Positions 52,381 to 62,988 of a DNA stretch of 64,000 bases are shown here, in pieces. Under the pieces are notes generated by a model. The model saw only the letters and a list, made by a program, of their open reading frames with translations, was not told the origin of the DNA and searched no databases. Made by a program: the position numbers and the translations under genes. Within the stretch, counting starts at the first letter, position 1, and each line of letters opens with the position of its first letter. This stretch comes from Cyanoderma ruficeps. Its lineage: Eukaryota; Chordata; Aves; Passeriformes; Timaliidae. The DNA is taken from contig VZDJ01000056.1 of NCBI GenBank assembly GCA_008694505.1, positions 2,298,461-2,362,460 of the forward strand, read 5' to 3'.

Positions 52381-52834
52381 TTTTCCACCTTCTAAACTCA
52401 GTCTGGAAAATGAAGTGACAGTTGAGGGGGAGCCCTACAGAGGGGCTGAGGTCCTGTGCAGACCTGTCCTTGTCCAAATGATGTGTGTGCTGCTGGCTGC
52501 TTTTCCCATGGACAAATGCACATCCTCCTCTGGATGCCTGCATTCAGCAGGGAGAAAGAAAATCCAGAGCACCCTTAGCTGGTAACATTTATTCCTCTAT
52601 ACTCCATGCCAGGAAAGCTGCCACCTCTGTTTCTTGATTTTCCTTCTCCTTTTTTTCCCTCTCACTTACTGTGTCTTGGGTGGATGTGTTTGCTATTATG
52701 AAGTCTATTGAAACATAAACATATACTTTTAAAATAGCATTTCACTCTGACAATACTGCTGGAGAGAGCTGAGAATATTATGGTGGAGATAATGTACTCC
52801 AGACAATAAGAGAAGACAGAAGCGGGAAGCTTAT

Positions 52835-53030
52835 CTGCTAGAACCCCTATTGCCTATTTCAACAATAATCCCCTTCAAAATGATGTTTTTCTGTGTACGC
52901 TTAAAATGCATGATATTCAGCCTGTTCGTGTGGCTTTTAATAGCCTGGATAATTTTCCATACAATTAATTCCCTGAATATATTCTCGTTTGCCTCTGCAA
53001 TTTTTAACGTGGGTTGTTCCTCTACGGGTG
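52835..53030. promoter_or_regulatory. Candidate enhancer-like AT-rich patch
   Basis: Repeat-free sequence with ACAATTAATTCC near 52960, TTTTAATAGCC and GATAATTTTCC words, and isolated CpGs (TACGC, TTCGTG, AACGTG) in an AT-rich setting. It ends where the sequence becomes GC-richer. It resembles conserved non-coding DNA but has no decisive motif. Confidence 0.33.
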
Positions 53031-53729
53031 CAGGATAACCCCTCATGGAGCAGCACTCCACATCCAGACACCCACCACCACGCAGGAGCTCAGCGAGGAT
53101 GCTCAGGATGGGTGGGTGGCTCTGCACAGCCCTAATGCAGCTACAGTTCCTTCTCTGAAGGAAGATTTTAAGGTTTTATTTTTCTTGCTAGCTTTGATTT
53201 CTGTGGTAGTGGAATCACAAGGATTTTGTCTCTGAAAGCAATGCTAAGCCCAGATATGGAAAGAAAGGGCTAAGTGACAACTGATGAGCAGCTGGGAAAG
53301 GTGTGCGGGATGTCCTGCACTGCAGGGGTGTGCTGTGATGCTCTGGAAGCTGTGAAGAACCAGAGCTGCTGCCATGAGCCAGAAGAATGTTCCCCAAGGG
53401 AGAAGAGTGTGGGAGCCTGACTTGCTGCATCTCCCAAGGAGCTACAGGGCAGGCAGGTTGCCAGGTTGGAAATAAGGGAATGTAAGGACAGATTATTTCC
53501 ACAGCTGAATTTTAATGCTTCAAGGCAGCCTAAAATGACCTCTGAAACAAGGACTATGCTCGCTCCCACTGATAGGCACAGGTAAAATGGATTATTCCCC
53601 ACTTACTCCAGACACATGGACATCCGTAGTCATGGAAAAAACAATTTTGCCCACTTCCCTATGAGCCACTGGGCCACTGTGGGAGCAGGAGCTCAGTGTT
53701 ACAGGACAGGGAGGGCTGGCAAGGCAGAC

Positions 53730-54010
53730 CTTCATCCGGGTGTAAATCAGCTTTATCTCTTCCAGGGAGAACAATGCCAGCTCGGTTTACACCCGCTGGG
53801 GATCTAATTGGCATTTGGCTCTGGCTGCAAAATTAGGATTGCTTCATCATTGTGCTTCTGATCCTGTATCATGGGAATCAATGAGGAATTTGATGACAGC
53901 CTCCTATTTGGATTCCCAGCCCCACTTGGGGACGTTAATCATCAAAGTTGGGACTGAGGGGTACAGAGAATTGGCTGGAAAATTTAGACCACTTTTCAAA
54001 AGGAAAATGG
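53730..54010. promoter_or_regulatory. Enhancer-like segment with a perfect 10-bp inverted repeat
   Basis: CGGGTGTAAA at 53737-53746 faces its exact reverse complement TTTACACCCG at 53786-53795, with 39 bases between. GGGTGTAAA resembles a T-box half-site (AGGTGTGA family), so the pair would be a widely spaced inverted T-box arrangement. It could also be a hairpin in RNA. TCTAATTGGCATTTGGCT (homeodomain and NFI-like) follows at 53803. The segment is unique and frame-free. Confidence 0.35.
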
Positions 54011-54049
54011 AAGCCAAGTCTATGTGGTCTGGAAGAGTTTAATAACAGT

Positions 54050-54300
54050 TGAAATTTAACTTGGAAAAGAAAATGATCCCGAGGGTTGATAAAATTTTGT
54101 CATTGACTTGTGCTCAAGCTCTCCTCTCTCCAGTTACGGTATGGGCACAGTGAACATAACTGGCCCCTGGAAGAGAATAGAGATGCTGCTGTGATTATTC
54201 AGTTTCTGGCATGTTGTGGCTTTAGATATAGTGGAATGTCATCCGCCCCTGTCTGAGAAAATGCAGATACATTACATCACCAACTAATCCCACTTTTCCA
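54050..54300. promoter_or_regulatory. Candidate regulatory patch
   Basis: Unique sequence with TGTGATTATTCAG near 54189, GATATAGTGGAATGTC (TEAD-type GGAATG) near 54224 and an OTX-type TAATCC near 54285. No repeat or frame. Weak evidence based on motif density only. Confidence 0.25.
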
Positions 54301-54549
54301 CCTTCTTTCCTCCCAACCTGCCCTGGTCAACCCACAGAAGGAATATAAACCAGATGAATCATCAATTTCAGGCAGGCTTGAACTGGACATGATCCTGCAC
54401 CTGCTGGTGCTGCTGGGCATGAGAAGGCACTGCCTGCCTTCCACAGCAGCTGGGGCTGGCCTGCTCTCAGTGCGGAAAGCTCCTGCAGGGGTGGGGAGTC
54501 TGGGGCAGGGATTTCACCCCACAGCCCTCTCCCAGCTGGCATTTGTGTT

Positions 54550-54720
54550 TCAACCCACCCATTAGGCTGAGATGAATTACTAAAAGCTCACTTTGTATTG
54601 CAAGACCATGACAGATGAGCAATGACGTTGGGTCATGACCCATTGATGATAGAAGTGAATCAACGCACCACAAACGGACAAAAGAGAGATTATTAACTCA
54701 GTGCTTAATGCAGAGTGCCA
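54550..54720. promoter_or_regulatory. Candidate element with palindromic nuclear-receptor site and CRE half-site
   Basis: At its centre is the perfect 14-base palindrome TGGGTCATGACCCA (54629-54642), two GGGTCA half-sites head to head with no spacer. This is the geometry of the palindromic thyroid/retinoid response element (AGGTCATGACCT). A CREB/ATF half-site TGACGT (54623-54628) ends directly before it. The flanks carry GATTATTAACTCA and ATGAATTACTAAAAG words and are unique. The MIR relic begins about 95 bases to the right. Receptor binding is inferred from the motif. Confidence 0.42.
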
Positions 54721-54735
54721 AAAATCAGGATTTCC

Positions 54736-54835
54736 CTCTGGCTCTGTACTGATTAATATGTGACCTCAGGACAATCTCATGATGTTTCAGAGCCTCAGTT
54801 TCCTCACCTGCAATATAGCGATGAGACCCATCACA
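54736..54835 (+). mobile_element. MIR SINE relic
   Basis: The order GGCTCTGTACTGATTAATATG, TGTGACCTCAGGACAATC, AGAGCCTCAGTTTCCTCACC (54789-54808) and a decayed GTAAAATGGGGATAA equivalent matches the 3' half of the MIR consensus in plus orientation. The tRNA-like head and the L2-like tail are not visible. MIR is an ancient amniote SINE. Copies recognisable by eye in bird-like DNA are uncommon, so this one may be unusually well preserved. Confidence 0.72.
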
Positions 54836-55489
54836 ACTTTTCACTGCTGATAAAAAATTGACCTTACAGGTCTTGGAGCACACAGGCCAAACCCCTCCCT
54901 CAGATCCAGTGGGGGTAAGCAGGGTCATACGGTCTATGAATGTAAAATCCCTAAGAGCAGGTGGTTTTGTTTTCTTCATTTTAATGAAAAACTCTTCTGT
55001 TGCCCTGAGTTTTCTGCCTTCTGTCTCTGTGCAGAAGTTTTCTCATGCAGCTTCATGTAAACAATGTTTATTCTTAGAATGTTTGCATTCTTCTCCTCTG
55101 AGAGAAGAAATGATTGATGGTGATGTCCACCATCCAGGTTGAGAGGTGGTGACCTCTGTGGCCAATCTCTGGACCTCTGCAAAAATGTATAAAGGAGTTA
55201 GATTGTAAATAAGGTAGAAGAGTTTGTTCCCCCTCATGATGCTTCTGGCCTGCTCTCTTTCTGTCCCTAAAGTGGGACACGCCCAGCCTCGGCAAGCAAC
55301 ACTTGGTGGCCCCGAACGTGTGCGGACTGCAGCCTGAACAACATTCTTCCACCTATTTCCAAGCTCATGAGGCACCTTCTACTGCTACAAAACCAAAAAA
55401 CATATTTCTCTGTGCCAGCAGCAGACTCGTAAGCAGACTAGCCAATAAAGTATGTGCTGCTAAGGACTATCTCATGGATATACACAAGT

Positions 55490-55735
55490 TACATCCTTTT
55501 CCATCATTTTGCTGATTAATAGGCATAATATCGTGTCTGATCACTGCAGTAAGTATACTGTGAAAGATAACCACTGAAGACATCTAATTGTTTTCCCTTC
55601 GGGTTTTTGGGGGGGGTAATGCTTTAAAATAATGGCCCTAATCATTATTAATTCCTTTAGTGTTCACTGGAATAGCATCAATCACAACTAACTCCTTTGC
55701 TATTAATGTGGATGTCACAGATACTTCTGTAGGGT
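55490..55735. promoter_or_regulatory. Candidate enhancer-like block
   Basis: AT-rich unique sequence with TAATCATTATTAATTCC near 55637, ATCTAATTG near 55582, CTATTAATG near 55700 and TGATCACTGCAG near 55537. Several homeodomain cores sit within 250 bases, with no frame and no repeat. The character matches conserved non-coding DNA; untested. Confidence 0.37.
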
Positions 55736-56064
55736 TTCTTTCTGCTAGGATTCAGCGTTCATTAGCTGCAGCAGGTTTTTTTCCCCATTATTCCTGAAAG
55801 GTTTGAGAACTCTCTTGCTGGGGGGGGAGAGAGCCAGGAGGCTGTACACTCAGCTCATCTGGTGTGAAAAAGGGTAGATTTTCTTTTTAATGCAACGACC
55901 CTTGATTTCCCTCTCTGCCACAGACCTGACTCCTCTTACTCATCCACTCTGCATACGCTGCTCCAGTCGTCAAAGATTGAAGGCAGATTCCCACACTCTC
56001 TGAAACTGTCAGGAGACCCCCGGTTTTCCTTCACACACTCTCCAACCTGGCGTATAGAAGGGAA

Positions 56065-56270
56065 TAAAAAAACCAAAGTTTTAATTTGCCATGCTGACAA
56101 GCCTAGGATTTTAAGATTAAGCTGTGTGTCTAATGATGCTAATTAAGGAAATCTCTGAAGAACTAGCTGTGATCATAATAAATAACAATAAGGTCCTCAA
56201 TTTTCCTCTGAAAAAGTCATCGTGAATGGAACGAAATAAATTTCTGGGATAGTTGCATCTATTGCAAGAT
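56065..56270. promoter_or_regulatory. Candidate enhancer-like block
   Basis: Unique AT-rich segment with TAATGATGCTAATTAAGG (56131-56148), GTGATCATAATAAATAACAATAAGG (HOX/SOX-type words, 56169-56193) and an AAGTCATCGTGAATGG stretch containing CpG. No open frame or transposon signature. An enhancer role is inferred from motif density. Confidence 0.38.
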
Positions 56271-57689
56271 TTACAGCAATGGAGATGCTCTGTTGGTTCT
56301 CCAGCTCCTACAGTTCACCTTGCCATTGTAGATTTGCTTTTCCATTAAAATGTTTTTGGTTTTTTTTCTGGATAGTACAAGCTGCAGGCTACACTTTGAC
56401 CTGCCTTCTCCTCTGAGGAGTCCTGTGGAAGGGGACGTGTCAGGAGCAAAGCATGTCCTTGCTGGTGCTTTCCAGCAACCGATAGCACTGCCTGCTGAGG
56501 GCATGGAGCTCCCCACAGCTTTTTTGAGTTATCTGGTATGTAGTGTAGGTTGTGAAACAGCGACATTTCAAACACCTTCAGGCATCCCACCTTGCCTCCA
56601 GCTGCCAAAAGATCCCAATATCACTTCTACTCACAACTGCCAGGCATCCCTGATCCCATGTGTAGCCCATGATGTCTGTGTGTAGGCACCTGAATAGCTC
56701 TTGAGCCTGGCAGTGCCCTTACCAGGTCTCCTCTAAAGTCTCTGAGCATGAATTTACTCTTTAACTGCCCTGAACCAGTGGTGACACCACTTCAGTGATT
56801 TGTCAAGTAAAGGGCTTGTCTCTGGCTTGGAGCTTTGGGAGAGCGTTGGTGAAGTAGCTGTAGCATTTCTGCTAACCACAACTCTTTCCTCACCTAACTT
56901 GAAAGGCAGTTTCAAAGCCAAGAAACTTGAGCTGCAATCAGTCCTTTGGCTACGTGTGTGTTTTCTCATTAGCGAGCTGATTTGCTGCAAAATGCTGAGG
57001 ATTTCACACGCCTGTTGATAATGTTCTCTGATGAATTCAGGAAAATGCTAGTGAAGCCTCTTGTCCCATCTTTCAATTCCAATCAACTCAGTATTCTGTA
57101 TTCTTCACTAAAATAAAGCACCTCCCCATGGTCATACCTGTGTGAGCAACTCTACAGAGATAAAAGGTGGGCTTGTGTGTGCACGTGTTCTCCATCCCAA
57201 CTCCCCCTTCATGCCTTAGAGCAAGGTATAATGAGTGGTGCAAAGCCAAAGGCAGAGGAAGGGACTAGCTTAGCATACTCCAAGCATCCTTTCTAAATTC
57301 ATTGCCATTAGTTTGCCTGTTTGCCTCAATGAGTTTCTCATAGCTCACAGTAAGATCTCCTTTCAGCAGCAGAGAGAACCCTGCTGTTGTAATAGCTGCT
57401 AAGAGAGACTTCCAGCTGGGAGACACTTCCACTCAGCTCCTCCTGGCTCATCTGGAGTAGAGCTGCCTTGTGGTTCATCCAGAAGATCCTCATTTCAGCA
57501 CTGCCTTGAGAAACGAGTTCTCCCAGCTCTCCTGCAAATGGAGGGCTCCCAGGGGTGAAGAGCACCGCAATGTCTCCTAAATCCGGGGAAAATAGCAGGA
57601 GCAAACCTGATATAAAAATTCCTGTGTTTATCTTAGGAATAAGAGGCAAGATCAAAGTCCTTGGAAAGGAGATATAAATAGTGATGGGA

Positions 57690-57898
57690 GGGGAAGTTTA
57701 CATTGGATATTAGGGAAAAAGGTTGTCAAACACTGGGAAAGCCTGCCAGGGAAGTGGTGGAGTCACCATCTCTGGAGGGATTTAGAAGCCTGGAAGATGT
57801 GGTGCCAAGGGACATGGGCAAGTGTTGGACTGGGCAGAGCTGAGTTAATGGTTGGACTGAACAACCTTTTCCAATCTAAATGATTCTATGATTCTGTG
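57690..57898 (+). mobile_element. CR1 LINE 3'-end fragment with intact tail
   Basis: Plus-strand copy of the last about 210 bases of CR1. Landmarks in order are TTGGATATTAGGGAAAAA, GTCAAACACTGGGAAAG, GCCTGCCAGGGAAGTGG, GGAGTCACCATCTCTGGAGG, GGGACATGGGCAAGTGTTGG, GGTTGGACTGAACAACC, and the terminal TGATTCTATGATTCTGTGA octamers. It is 5'-truncated, as most CR1 copies are, and diverged enough to be old. Its orientation is opposite to the copy at 52262-52380. Confidence 0.95.
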
Positions 57899-60239
57899 AG
57901 TACATAAAACTGGGGAGATATGCTTCTCCCAATCAATCCTTCCTTGGTTTTGCAATATACAACCCAGGTGTCTTTAGCAACTCAGTCTACGCCCCAGTTA
58001 CACTCTTGCCACCTGCTAGGGATTACAGCCCAGGATTTTACCTCTCCTGACATGTGTGAGTGCTGGAGTGCCTTTTCATCACACCCCATTCCTTCCCAGG
58101 TGATCCCCTCTGAACACTCTCAGCCCTGATATCTCCTGTTGCTGGGACACTGGGAATTAACCCTGGGGGCAGGGCAGGCTTGTCCTGGGGTAAGGTTGCC
58201 TGCAAGGAGGTGGTTTACTCACACTGATCCTGGTCTTGCTGATCCTGATGGCCTTGACCTTCACACCATCTGTTTTCCACAGTTTGAGTCTGGTTGAATA
58301 TCAAACCCTGGTGGGAATGCTGGCACAGCTGAGCTGACCCTCCTGAATCCCTGACCTGGTGCTTTCTGTTAACCCATCTGTGCTTCTCGTATGCAAACAA
58401 GGTCACACCAGGCTTTGTGATGCCTTCCCCAACCCTTCTCTAGTTAAACTTCTAGAAAATTCATGTCTTTATTTAAGCCATTGTAGGCTGCAAACATTGA
58501 TTTGGGATTGGAGATGCTTTCAACCTCTATACCAATATTGTTTCCTATCAAAAGACACTACTCAGTCAAAACCGAAATTTATTGGTTTCCTTGAAATTTC
58601 AGCATCTTCTTGTAGGCAAAATCTGAATTGTGGTGAAAGGAAAACTCTTGTTTGGGAAACTTTTATGTTTAGAGTTTTTTGGTCCTTGCAACATATGGAA
58701 GTTTTTATTTCTATTGCTTTTTTTCTGTAAATTTCTTATCTGCATGCCTCGTGTATTCCTATACAGAAATGCATAAAGAAAAACTAGAATAATAATCTAT
58801 GCCAATAGGCCCTGTTTCCGCAGATGTGCTGCTATTCTTTTCTTGCATCCCATAAGTAAAATACCAGGAGTAGTTGCTGCTTAGCACAAACAGAAATATG
58901 TCTTTATTTTTTGGCACAATGTTTCCTCTTAATACTGTAATATAAAATTTAAATTAAAAAAATTGTCTGGGCATTCTGCTTGGTGGACAGCTAGGAAATC
59001 AGATGTTTTCCAGTTCTGCATTGGATTACAACCAATTTTTCTAACATCTTCTTTTTCACTATGATGTAAATGTTCTATCTACAGTGTTCCCTAATCTCTG
59101 CTGCAGGGATCTGGGGGAGTTCATGGACTATTTCTAATGGTTCTGCAAGACAGAACTGAGAAAAACAGGTTTGTTGTGCAGACAGTTAGATGTGCTGTTC
59201 AGGGCTTCCCCCCTCTGCCAGAAAATACTTGAGGTAGAGAACGTTTTGAAATTGCTCTTTCATATACTGCATTGGAAAAGTATGCCCTGTCACCTACTGT
59301 AATTATAATCTTCAAAGTCCCATAAAAGTGTTGATAAAATTGTTCTTGTTTCATTTATACGAACTTCCCTGTGCTCTGGGAACCTTTTCCTATGCCTCCC
59401 TTTCCTTTCTGGAAAAACAAGATTTTCTGTGGATTCACAGGAAGATTTTGGAAGAGGCAGTTCATATTTACAAAGTGCACTGAACAAGAAAATGACTTGC
59501 TGGGGGAAATTTCTCATTGCAGTAATTAATCTGATTCATCTAGGCCAAATAAGGGTGTTACTGCACAGTTTTCTTGTGGAGCCTGAAGAGAGGACTGTGG
59601 AGCAGGGAAGGCTGACAGCTTGTCTGCATCCCCAGGGCCTCCCCCATCCCCTGGGCAAGGGGCTGGCTGAGTCTCAGCCACAAGGCACTTGCAGAAGGGG
59701 TTTGATGCAGACCACTGCCCTGTGCTGCTCCGGATGCCAGGCTGAACGACACCACAGGCATTAGAGCTGGGAAGAAATCCTCTGCAGTGTTTTATGCCTT
59801 CCTGTGCTGTACTTTTAGCAGCAGGGAAAGGGCCAAGGAATCCTTATAGTCACTGAGCTGTAGTTAATAGTATAGTTAGTATTGTCTGCTCACCCATCTA
59901 CTCGGCTGCCAAGGGCCGTACAAATCACACATGTTGAAAGGATTGAGGTGGTGAGAAATGGGTAGAGAAGTCTCTGCAGTCACCAAGCTTTTCTTTAAGC
60001 CTGAAAGACCTGATATTTTCCCCAGTGCTGGACCCCGAGTATGTATGGCAGGTGTTGGGGAGGCTTGCAGCTTCCAGGAAGGCACCAGTGAAGATGCCCA
60101 AGACAACCCTGCCTGGCACATCCTCCAGCTCCTGCTCTCCCTCTCATCAGAGCTGAGTCTGAAGAGCCTGTTTGAATGCAGAGGCCAGACCCGAAACTCT
60201 AATCTGGCTCAGAAGCCTGTGACCTCTTGCTTCTATCTC

Positions 60240-60480
60240 TTGCCTAACATTTGCATGCATTAAATTAAATCGTTTTTTATTTCCAAGGACAGTGATTAAT
60301 CCACCAAGCCCTTCTGCTATTGCTTGAAATATATTAGCTGCTTAGCCCAGAAGAGAAGTAAAAGAATCTGTTCTTTAAGGGCAAACAGTGAGGTTTAAAT
60401 ACATCCCATCTCCTTTAACATCTCCTGCTAATTAGTGACAAAGACCCTCCTGCTCAAGTACAGCAAATATTTAACACCTA
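60240..60480. promoter_or_regulatory. Candidate enhancer with octamer and OTX-type site
   Basis: A perfect octamer ATTTGCAT at 60249-60256 is followed by a TTAAATTAAATCG stretch and a GATTAATCC word whose TAATCC (60297-60302) is the OTX/PITX consensus. CTAATTAG lies at 60429-60436. Repeat-free, no frame. POU plus OTX combinations occur in anterior neural enhancers; applying that here is speculation. Confidence 0.37.
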
Positions 60481-62329
60481 CCTCCATTAGCCTGAAATTT
60501 ATTTACCACCTTGTCCTCTGGCAGACATGGGAGCTATTGCCACAGTCAGCAAGCCTTCCTCAGGATTTCCAACCCCTCAGACATGGCTCCCAGACAGCCC
60601 TGGCAAGGGAAGCACTCTCCTCATCTCCTGCTTTAGTTTTGCTTGGGATAAATGTCCGCCAGTGTGAACCACCATTCCAAAACACTTGTGGGATTAGTGA
60701 GGGTGAAGCATCCTAAGGGACACCTAATGGAAAAAGAATTAAATGCCTAGAGGACAAGAAAATCTGTGCCACTGTCCTGGGGAGCCCCAAGCAACCCAGT
60801 GGGGCAGATGTTTTGCAAAAGTATCCCTTCTCCCATTCCTGCCTTCGCCAGCGGCGGTTGTTTTGAGCAATCAGCAACATCACATGTTACTTTTTCTACC
60901 AATGGGTAGAAGTGGCAGAGCTGACGGTTTTCTCTCCTGGGGCACCGGTGCAGGGGTGGGAAGGAGGAATGGCTCTCCTCTGGCACTGAAGCCTGCAAGG
61001 CACGTTCAGCCATCCTCATGATGCATGGTGAGAATCATCTTCTCCAGGCAGGCAAGCAATGGAGCCATTAACAAAACAGATGATGGGGCAGCCTGTGAGC
61101 ACAGTGCTCTGCTCTTCTCCCAGCATTTATCTGGAACATGGCAGACACAGATTCCTGCTGATAAAGCACTGTAGCACCAGCAATGAAAACACTGTGGTTT
61201 ATTTCAAAATAATTAGTTCTTGGATCTGACAGACCTGTGGCCCAAACACTCCTTCTGTTCACTCAGTGCCTGCTGCCTGGACAAGCAGAGCACAGCAGGA
61301 CCCTTGCCCATGAAGCAGGGGGGGCGTTGGATCATCCTTGCACCAGGGAGGGTTTTGGGGCCCGTCTCACAGCCCTTCATCCTATATTCTCAGTGTGGCC
61401 TCCCTCAGCAGCTCTAGAGTGAGTGTATCAGTGTTTTGGGAGAAATCTTTGCTTGATGCTGAGTTCATGGCAAAATCACAGTCCTCTTTCTGGCATTCCT
61501 CCCCCTGTCACAGTGTTGGTGACTGTGGATAAGGAAGAAAACGCCAGGCAGTCCTGCAGAGACCACATCACTGGGGGTCTTCTAAAGGAGGTGTGACAAA
61601 CACCCATGAAGAGTGATGTAGGTTGAGTCAGTCTGCACCACTCCATGTTTCCTGTGTTGTAACAGCACTGACAGTGCCACCACACTGGGTACGAGCAAAA
61701 GTGTCTCCTTTCCAGACAGAGCCAGGCCAAAGCCTCATTCATGTCCAGACTTTCAATCCAATTGCTCTTCCACACAAATAATTTGCTAACAAATAATATG
61801 TGACTTCCCTGTCCACATCTCCTTGTGTCCTAGGGTAAACTTACGCTTCAGAGCTTCCCATTTTGACTGCCCAAATCAGAGAAGGGCCTGAGCTTTTATG
61901 TGGAAGACCTGTCCCTACATGATGGTCTGGGTGAAATTGTTTGGGTTTTCTTGCACCTTGCAACAAGAGCTAGAACAGAGGTCCCTAGGAGCAAGCCCGT
62001 CAGGGTGCCTGCCTGTCACTTCAAGGTGTTTTAATCTGGATTGCTTAAATTACCAAAGTACCACAATTCCTGTCCAAGGGCACACAGGAGCTAAGTCTTT
62101 TCACTGAAGCAGCATTCAATTCCCTTCCTCCTACAAATGAGCTTGAGCTGTCCTGATAATTAGTACTTTATCTTGGATGGCACAAAAAGGAAAGAAAGGG
62201 TGGGGGGAGGAAGTCCTCAGCCTTCACTGCTGGGCAGCCTCACGGTTTCTTCTTATTAGCTGTGATAATGATGGGAGAGAATAAAAGGCCCAGAGCTGCT
62301 TCAGTCACCTCATTTCATCTGGTCTGAGA

Positions 62330-62740
62330 TTCGAGTCACTCAAGTGTCAAGAGAGCTTTTTAATTTCCAATATCACTGCTGCCAGAAATTAAAAATAAAC
62401 TGGGAGCAAAACCATCAGATTAGCCAATCACACTGGAATTGCCTTTATTGTTATTGTTACTGTTGTTATTATTATTTGATCAGCTTTGGGAGAATTAAAG
62501 CTATTCAGCAAATCAAAATATGTCTTGGATTTGAATGGACTGATATTAACTATTCTATAGTCTGTATTAGTGATGGGCTAATAGCCTGAAACATCAAGGC
62601 ATGCTCTGCTGGAATCAAGTTTAAATTAATGTTACCGGTTCATAAAAATTGCTTGTGTCTATATAACTTTCATTGTGGCATCTTAAAACATTTAATTAGC
62701 TAAAGAATCTGGGTGAAAAACCCCAGATGTGATCGAGTCA
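62330..62740. promoter_or_regulatory. Candidate conserved non-coding block
   Basis: About 400 bases of AT-rich unique sequence. CCAATCA (PBX/NF-Y type) lies at 62424-62430, just after a CAGATTAG word. An imperfect TTATTG repeat spans 62444-62477. TATTAACTATTC, GATGGGCTAATAGCC, AAATTAATGTTACCGG and TTTAATTAGC follow. No reading frame extends across it. The vocabulary resembles that of 22480-22745 although the two are not copies of each other. An enhancer role is inferred. Confidence 0.4.
62444..62477. repeat. Imperfect TTATTG microsatellite
   Basis: About 34 bases of TTATTG/TTACTG/TTATTA units inside an otherwise unique AT-rich block. Short and imperfect, so probably of low variability. Confidence 0.6.
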
Positions 62741-62971
62741 GTACATTGACTCTACTAAAAAACCCCAGGGAAATAAGATGAAGGCACCAGGACCCATGGG
62801 CTTGGAGGATTCACTCCAGGTTTTACTCACGCACATCCTCTCATGTGGGTGCCCACTTGGCCCTGAGCCTGGTCAGGACTGAGGGAGACAGTTTGGCTGC
62901 ACTTACAGATGGGACCTTTGATGTCAGCTCAGGGGAAAAAGATAAAGCAGCAGAAAAAAAAAGGATATACC

Positions 62972-62988
62972 AAAAAAAAAAAAAAAAA
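62972..62988. repeat. Poly-A tract
   Basis: Seventeen A in a row, preceded by a shorter A9 run at about 62953. No retroposon body is recognisable upstream, so it is listed as a simple homopolymer. Confidence 0.85.

Larger units (their letters stand above)
48862..53729. other. Gene-free stretch
   Basis: No gene recognised; open frames are about 120 codons or less. It includes the CR1 copy at 52262-52380 and the enhancer-like patch at 52835-53030. A moderately CpG-containing stretch lies at 49480-49600. Sequence between 49600 and 52200 shows nothing distinctive by eye. Confidence 0.55.
54840..57689. other. Gene-free stretch with AT-rich regulatory candidates
   Basis: No gene recognised. It contains the enhancer-like blocks at 55490-55735 and 56065-56270. 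Two G runs lie at about 55604-55617 and 55818-55830. A 105-codon minus-strand frame (57338-57655) begins in a hydrophobic, signal-like stretch but matches nothing I know and abuts the CR1 copy. Other frames are short. Confidence 0.5.

Noticed and set aside
57338..57655. 105-codon minus-strand frame with a hydrophobic, signal-like beginning
   Set aside because: No recognised family, no splice or promoter support, and hydrophobic starts are common in chance frames.
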